A stretch of DNA of 34,377 nt, taken from Lachnospiraceae bacterium. GTDB taxonomy: Bacteria; Bacillota; Clostridia; Lachnospirales; Lachnospiraceae. The stretch is taken from positions 1 to 34,377 of the forward strand of contig JAJBTQ010000024.1 of the NCBI GenBank assembly GCA_020860755.1. Reading direction: 5' to 3'. This document shows, in pieces, positions 30,335-34,377 of the stretch. Position 1 is the stretch's first letter; every line of letters starts with the position of its first letter. Both the position numbers and the translations under genes were made by a program. The notes beneath the pieces were generated by a model. The model had not been told where the DNA came from and searched no databases. It worked only from the letters and a program-made list of their open reading frames with translations.

Positions 30335-31705
30335 ATGGCAAAGACTAAGAGCACGGTATTTTTTTGTCAGGAGTGCGGGTATGAGTCCCCGAAATGGATG
30401 GGACAATGCCCTGCGTGCAAGGCATGGAACAGCTTCGTCGAGGAGCCGGCGGCTGCAAAAAAAAAGGGCGCTTCCGGCGTTGGGCGTGTGTCCGGTACCG
30501 AAGCAAAGCCGATGACCCTGCCGCAGGTGGAGATGAGCGATACAAAGCGCTTTTCGACCGGTATGGAAGAACTGGATCGGGTGCTGGGAGGCGGGATCGT
30601 CCCCGGGTCTCTGGTTTTGGTGGGCGGTGATCCCGGTATCGGAAAGTCGACCATTCTTCTTCAGGTGTGCCGCAATCTGGCGGCATCGGGAAAAAAAGTG
30701 CTCTATATATCCGGAGAGGAATCTCTGCAGCAGATCAAGATCCGCGCGGAGCGGATCGGAGATTTTTCCGATGATCTTAAGCTGCTTTGCGAGACCGATC
30801 TGGATGCGATCACGGAAATCCTCACACAGGAGCAGCCGCAGGCGGCGGTGATCGATTCCGTTCAGACAATGTACAGCGAGGAGATCTCCTCCGCACCGGG
30901 GAGTGTGTCTCAGGTGCGTCAGGCGACAAACGTGTTTTTGCAGCTGGCAAAGTCTCTCGGCATCACGATCTTCCTTGTGGGACATGTGACCAAGGAAGGC
31001 GTCGTGGCCGGACCCCGTGTGCTGGAACACATGGTGGATACAGTGCTGTACTTTGAGGGAGACCGCAATGCGGCGTACCGCGTGCTGCGCGGCGTTAAAA
31101 ACCGCTTTGGGTCAACGAACGAGATCGGCGTGTTTGAAATGAGGAAAGAGGGCCTCGTGGAGGTGCCGAATCCCTCGGAGTACATGCTGAGCGGAAAGCC
31201 GGAAGGTGCTTCCGGATCTGTGGTGGCCTGCTCCGTTGAGGGGACACGGCCGATCCTGGTGGAGATTCAGGCGCTCGTTTGCAAGACAAGCTTCGGCCTG
31301 CCGCGAAGGACGGCAGCAGGGGTCGACTTAAACCGGGTCAACCTGCTGATGGCTGTTTTGGAGAAGCGGGCGGGTATTCCGATGTCCTCCTGTGATGCCT
31401 ATGTGAACATCGCAGGCGGTGTTCGGATGAACGAGCCGGCTATCGATCTGGGAATTGTGCTGGCCATCGCGTCCACCTACCGGGAGGGAGCGCTCGCTGA
31501 GAATACGATCTGCTTCGGGGAGGTGGGCTTAAGCGGCGAAGTGCGGGCCGTCAGTATGGCGCCCCAGAGAGTGCAGGAGGCAAAGAAGCTGGGCTTTGAA
31601 GAGTGTATCCTGCCAAAAGTCTGTGCTGCGGCGGATGCGGAGTGCGAAGGGATCCGTCTCATCGGCGTCTCCAATGTGCGGGAAGCGATCGCTCACATAT
31701 CTTGA
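30335..31705 (+). CDS. radA: DNA repair protein RadA
   Basis: This 456-aa RecA-like branch-migration ATPase has the N-terminal zinc finger C11-C14-C25-C28 (CQECGYESPKWMGQCPAC), Walker A GDPGIGKST (98-106), the RadA-specific KNRFG motif near residue 255, and a C-terminal Lon-protease-like domain. Its length is usual for the family. The ATG follows AGAGGAAC. It is translated from the same operon as clpC. It helps process recombination intermediates and stalled forks in the cytoplasm. The disA gene that often follows radA is not here. Confidence 0.96.
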   Translation: MAKTKSTVFFCQECGYESPKWMGQCPACKAWNSFVEEPAAAKKKGASGVGRVSGTEAKPMTLPQVEMSDTKRFSTGMEELDRVLGGGIVPGSLVLVGGDPGIGKSTILLQVCRNLAASGKKVLYISGEESLQQIKIRAERIGDFSDDLKLLCETDLDAITEILTQEQPQAAVIDSVQTMYSEEISSAPGSVSQVRQATNVFLQLAKSLGITIFLVGHVTKEGVVAGPRVLEHMVDTVLYFEGDRNAAYRVLRGVKNRFGSTNEIGVFEMRKEGLVEVPNPSEYMLSGKPEGASGSVVACSVEGTRPILVEIQALVCKTSFGLPRRTAAGVDLNRVNLLMAVLEKRAGIPMSSCDAYVNIAGGVRMNEPAIDLGIVLAIASTYREGALAENTICFGEVGLSGEVRAVSMAPQRVQEAKKLGFEECILPKVCAAADAECEGIRLIGVSNVREAIAHIS

Positions 31706-31764
31706 CTTACAGAAGTCTGAATGCTGCTTCTTGATTAAAGTTTAAATATAAGGAGAGATAATCT

Positions 31765-33294
31765 ATGAAGGTTGAAAGATGGGGAGTTTTTGAAATTGCA
31801 CTGCAGGGAAAAACCGATGGCAATCCTTTTATGGATTATGAGATTCGGGGAACGTTTTCCAACGAAAATGAGAAGGTAACGGTAGATGGATTTTATGATG
31901 GGCAGGGCGTGTATAAAGTGCGTTTTATGCCCTCATTCGAGGGGGAATATTCCTATGTGATCGACGGGAGTTTTGCCGACGAAACAACAGAAGGTCAGTT
32001 TACGGCCTCTGCCCCGACAGGAAACAATCATGGCCCGGTGCGCGTGGCACACAAATACCATCTGGCCTATGAAGACGGCACGCCTCATTATTCTTTTGGA
32101 ACAACCTGCTATTTGTTTGACTTAATGGATAAGGAGATCATAGATCAGACGTTTGAGGAACTGCAAAAAGGATATTTTAATAAGATGCGTTTTTGTATCC
32201 TTCCGAAGCATTATGATTATTGTTTGAATGATCCCCCTTTATTTCCCTATGAAGGCACACCGATGGACGCGTCCGTTTTAACGCGTGAGAATTTTTATAA
32301 ATATGTGGGAAAAGCGGAGGGAAATGATTGGGATCTCACACGCTTTAACCCGGATTATTTCAGGCGTCATGATGAGAACGTAAAACGTTTAATGGATCTG
32401 GGGATAGAGGCTGATATGATCGTGTTTCATGCCTATGACAGGTGGGGATTTTCTCAGATGACCATGGAAGAAAACGTACGTTATCTGCGCTATATCGCCG
32501 CCCGTTACAGTGCGTTTCGAAATGTATGGTGGGCTCTGGCGAACGAATATGAGCTGATGGGGCATTTGGCGGAGAGTGACTGGGAGTTTTTGGCTCAGGA
32601 ACTGACTGCGCATGATCCCTATCATCACCTGATATCCATACATAACTGTGAATCTTTTTATGATTACACCAAGCCGTGGATTACGCATTGCAGCTGCCAG
32701 CGGTGTGATCATTATAAGACGACGGAAGACACGGAAGAGATGAGAGTGCGGTATGGGAAACCGGTCATCTGGGATGAGTACGGATATGAAGGGGATTTCC
32801 CGCATTGTTGGGGGAATTTTACACCGGAAGAGATCGTACGCAGAGGATGGGAAGCTCTTTTGCGCGGAGGCTATCCCGGCCACAGCGAAACGTTTCGGAG
32901 TGAGGATGATGTTATCTGGTGGTGTCACGGAGGTAAGCTCAAAGGAGAGAGCGCAAAACGGTTTAAATTCATGAGGGAATTTCTTGAGGATGTGCCGGGC
33001 GGAGGACTGAAATATGGGCATCTGAGGGATGATCTTCATTTTCAGTGGGATGATAAAGTGGCCGTTCCGGAGGATCCGGCGTATGAGGGAGATTATTATT
33101 TCTTTTATTTCAGTATTTGGAGACCGCCGTTTCGGCAGGTATGGGTGGATGATGAAACGGAATTTGATGTGGATGTCATTGATACTTATGAGATGACCGT
33201 TACACCGGTTGGCCGTTTTAAAGGAAGATTCGATGTTCCTCTTCCCGGGAAACAGTACATGGGAATCCGCTTAAAGCGGGTAAAAGATAAATAG
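31765..33294 (+). CDS. Apiosidase-like glycoside hydrolase (DUF5060 / DUF4038 / DUF5605)
   Basis: This 509-aa protein has an N-terminal beta-sandwich beginning VERWGVFEIALQGKTDGNPF (DUF5060 type), a TIM-barrel core, and a C-terminal beta domain with FFYFSIWRPPFRQVWVDD (DUF5605 type). Candidate catalytic Glu residues are in WALANEYELM (near residue 261, acid/base) and IWDEYGYEG (near 337, nucleophile), as expected for clan GH-A-like enzymes. There is no signal peptide, so it acts on imported oligosaccharides. The RBS AAGGAGAG is good. The convergent LacI gene is the likely regulator. The sugar specificity is unknown. Confidence 0.85.
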   Translation: MKVERWGVFEIALQGKTDGNPFMDYEIRGTFSNENEKVTVDGFYDGQGVYKVRFMPSFEGEYSYVIDGSFADETTEGQFTASAPTGNNHGPVRVAHKYHLAYEDGTPHYSFGTTCYLFDLMDKEIIDQTFEELQKGYFNKMRFCILPKHYDYCLNDPPLFPYEGTPMDASVLTRENFYKYVGKAEGNDWDLTRFNPDYFRRHDENVKRLMDLGIEADMIVFHAYDRWGFSQMTMEENVRYLRYIAARYSAFRNVWWALANEYELMGHLAESDWEFLAQELTAHDPYHHLISIHNCESFYDYTKPWITHCSCQRCDHYKTTEDTEEMRVRYGKPVIWDEYGYEGDFPHCWGNFTPEEIVRRGWEALLRGGYPGHSETFRSEDDVIWWCHGGKLKGESAKRFKFMREFLEDVPGGGLKYGHLRDDLHFQWDDKVAVPEDPAYEGDYYFFYFSIWRPPFRQVWVDDETEFDVDVIDTYEMTVTPVGRFKGRFDVPLPGKQYMGIRLKRVKDK

Positions 33295-33310
33295 TGTGAA
33301 ATGCGAAAGA

Positions 33311-33346
33311 AGGCTGCGGCAAACATAAATTGCCGCAGCCTTTCTC
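33311..33346. terminator. Terminator between glycosidase and LacI genes
   Basis: A 12-bp perfect stem (33311-33322 with 33330-33341) with a 7-nt loop and a TTTCT tail lies between the two convergent genes. Confidence 0.85.
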
Positions 33347-33377
33347 GATCATCTTAAAAAATCCGAATGCCGCCTGT

Positions 33378-34377
33378 TTAAGAATGACTAAGGTCTGAGA
33401 CACTTTCCCGACAGACCAACGTAGTGGACATGGACATTTTCAGATACAACCGGTCGGGCTCTTTTGTTCGGACCAGCAGCTGCTTGATCGCGGCGGCTCC
33501 CAGATCCCTTTTTCTGACATTCATGGTGCTCAGCGATGGAGTCATCATTTTGCACAGAGGCATATCATCAAATCCGATGATGGAAATATCCTCCGGGATT
33601 TGATAGCCGACTTCCTGAAAAGCTTTCATGGCTGCGGCAGCAATGATATCATTGTCTGCAAAATAGGCATCGGCCAGTTCAGGGCCTCCCTTCAAAATTT
33701 TCATCATATCGAGATAGCCTTCTCCGGAGGTGGGGGAGATCAGGTGAACCGGGCATTTTGAAGTGGATATATGGTTGACTCGAAGAGCCTTGTAAAAACC
33801 ATCCGCACGTTCATAAAAATTGCCGATCGGAATATTTGAATGTAAGTAGCCGATATTGGTGTGGCCGCATTGCGCCAGATAGTCTGTCGCCTGAAAAGCC
33901 CCCTGAATATTGTTGATCAGAACGCAGTCAAACTCAAGCCCGTCATAATAACTGTCCAAAACAACGATGGGGACTTTAAAATCCTGAAACCAACGAAAAT
34001 CTTCCGGAGACATTTCCGTGGCAAGCAGCAGGATGCCGATACAGTCAGTCCGGCGTAAGGCGTCAATCTGCTCCTGAATATCTCCGTCCCCATGAATATA
34101 AGACATATTCACCGCGCAGTTTTGGAGGGAACATTCTTGAGAAATACCCTCTGTCAATTCGGAAAAAAATGGAGTGTCCGCGAGGATTTTTTCATGTTTC
34201 TTATAAGTGACAAATTGAATCACCGAAGTAGAAACATCTTTCTTTTCCGATTTTTTATAGGTATATCCATATTGGGCCGCAGCTTTTAACACTTCTTCCC
34301 TGGTGGCATCGCTGATGCCGGGTTTATTATTGAACACTAAAGATATTGTGGCCGGAGAGACCCCTACTATCTTAGCC
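33378..34377 (-). CDS. LacI-family transcription regulator, N terminus outside the window
   Basis: The frame stays open to the last base, so the gene is partial at its 5' end. The visible start is inside the HTH: AKIVGVSPATISLVFNNKPGIS, the second half of the LacI DNA-binding domain, followed by the hinge helix DATREEVLKAAAQYGY. The periplasmic-binding-like domain has the usual blocks GFDDMPLCKMMTPSLSTMNVRKRDLGAAAIKQLL. ATG- or GTG-type starts within the fragment (GTG at 34337) are internal and not real. It probably controls the neighbouring glycosidase or genes beyond the window in response to a sugar. Confidence 0.93.
   Translation of the reverse strand, partial: AKIVGVSPATISLVFNNKPGISDATREEVLKAAAQYGYTYKKSEKKDVSTSVIQFVTYKKHEKILADTPFFSELTEGISQECSLQNCAVNMSYIHGDGDIQEQIDALRRTDCIGILLLATEMSPEDFRWFQDFKVPIVVLDSYYDGLEFDCVLINNIQGAFQATDYLAQCGHTNIGYLHSNIPIGNFYERADGFYKALRVNHISTSKCPVHLISPTSGEGYLDMMKILKGGPELADAYFADNDIIAAAAMKAFQEVGYQIPEDISIIGFDDMPLCKMMTPSLSTMNVRKRDLGAAAIKQLLVRTKEPDRLYLKMSMSTTLVCRESVSDLSHS

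Overview
The window looks like chromosome from a gut-type Clostridia, most likely Lachnospiraceae. The evidence is moderate GC, strong AGGAGG-type ribosome sites, sigma-A promoters, the Firmicutes tRNA-Asn layout without an encoded CCA, a clpC-radA block, YtrA-type GntR and TetR regulators, a Cna-B surface protein and an AtuA/DAPG-hydrolase operon. All assignments are by eye from sequence and remembered family motifs; no database search was made.

Layout. 119-232: tRNA-Asn and its terminator. 274-2142 (-): large membrane-anchored protein of unknown function. 2368-4941: three-gene catabolic-looking operon (AtuA-family protein, AtuA-related small subunit, DAPG/phloretin-hydrolase-family C-C hydrolase). 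5051-8424: tightly coupled four-gene operon with a divergent sirtuin, an IroE/BesA-like esterase, a stand-alone amino-acid-type adenylation enzyme and a GNAT acetyltransferase. 8674-11253: secreted Cna-B surface protein. 11374-13553: TetR gene broken by an in-frame stop, divergent from a MATE exporter. 13603-16358: HAD phosphatase (apparently leaderless), a small acidic Cys-rich protein (-) and 4-alpha-glucanotransferase. 16543-23512: TetR regulator (-) divergent from two tandem paralogous radical SAM enzymes, an acyltransferase, a zinc-ribbon membrane protein and an HSL-type esterase. 23567-25306: lipoprotein (-) and SDR oxidoreductase. 25408-25843: a strong promoter followed by a structured 169-bp repeat (two identical copies plus a partial third). 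25907-31705: SH3b membrane protein, GntR regulator, clpC and radA. 31765-34377: apiosidase-like glycosidase and a LacI regulator (-) running off the window.

How the genes may work together. Two blocks look like under-described systems. First, in the sirtuin operon the sirtuin carries Gln in place of the catalytic His, as I recall for macrodomain-linked SirTM ADP-ribosyltransferases, but its partners are an adenylation enzyme, an esterase and a GNAT instead of the macrodomain/GcvH-L/LplA2 set. Second, the TetR-controlled radical SAM pair is joined to an HxxxDG acyltransferase and a lipase-like hydrolase, which suggests lipid or acyl modification. An 18-bp repeat that stays open in one frame lies in the leader of that operon.
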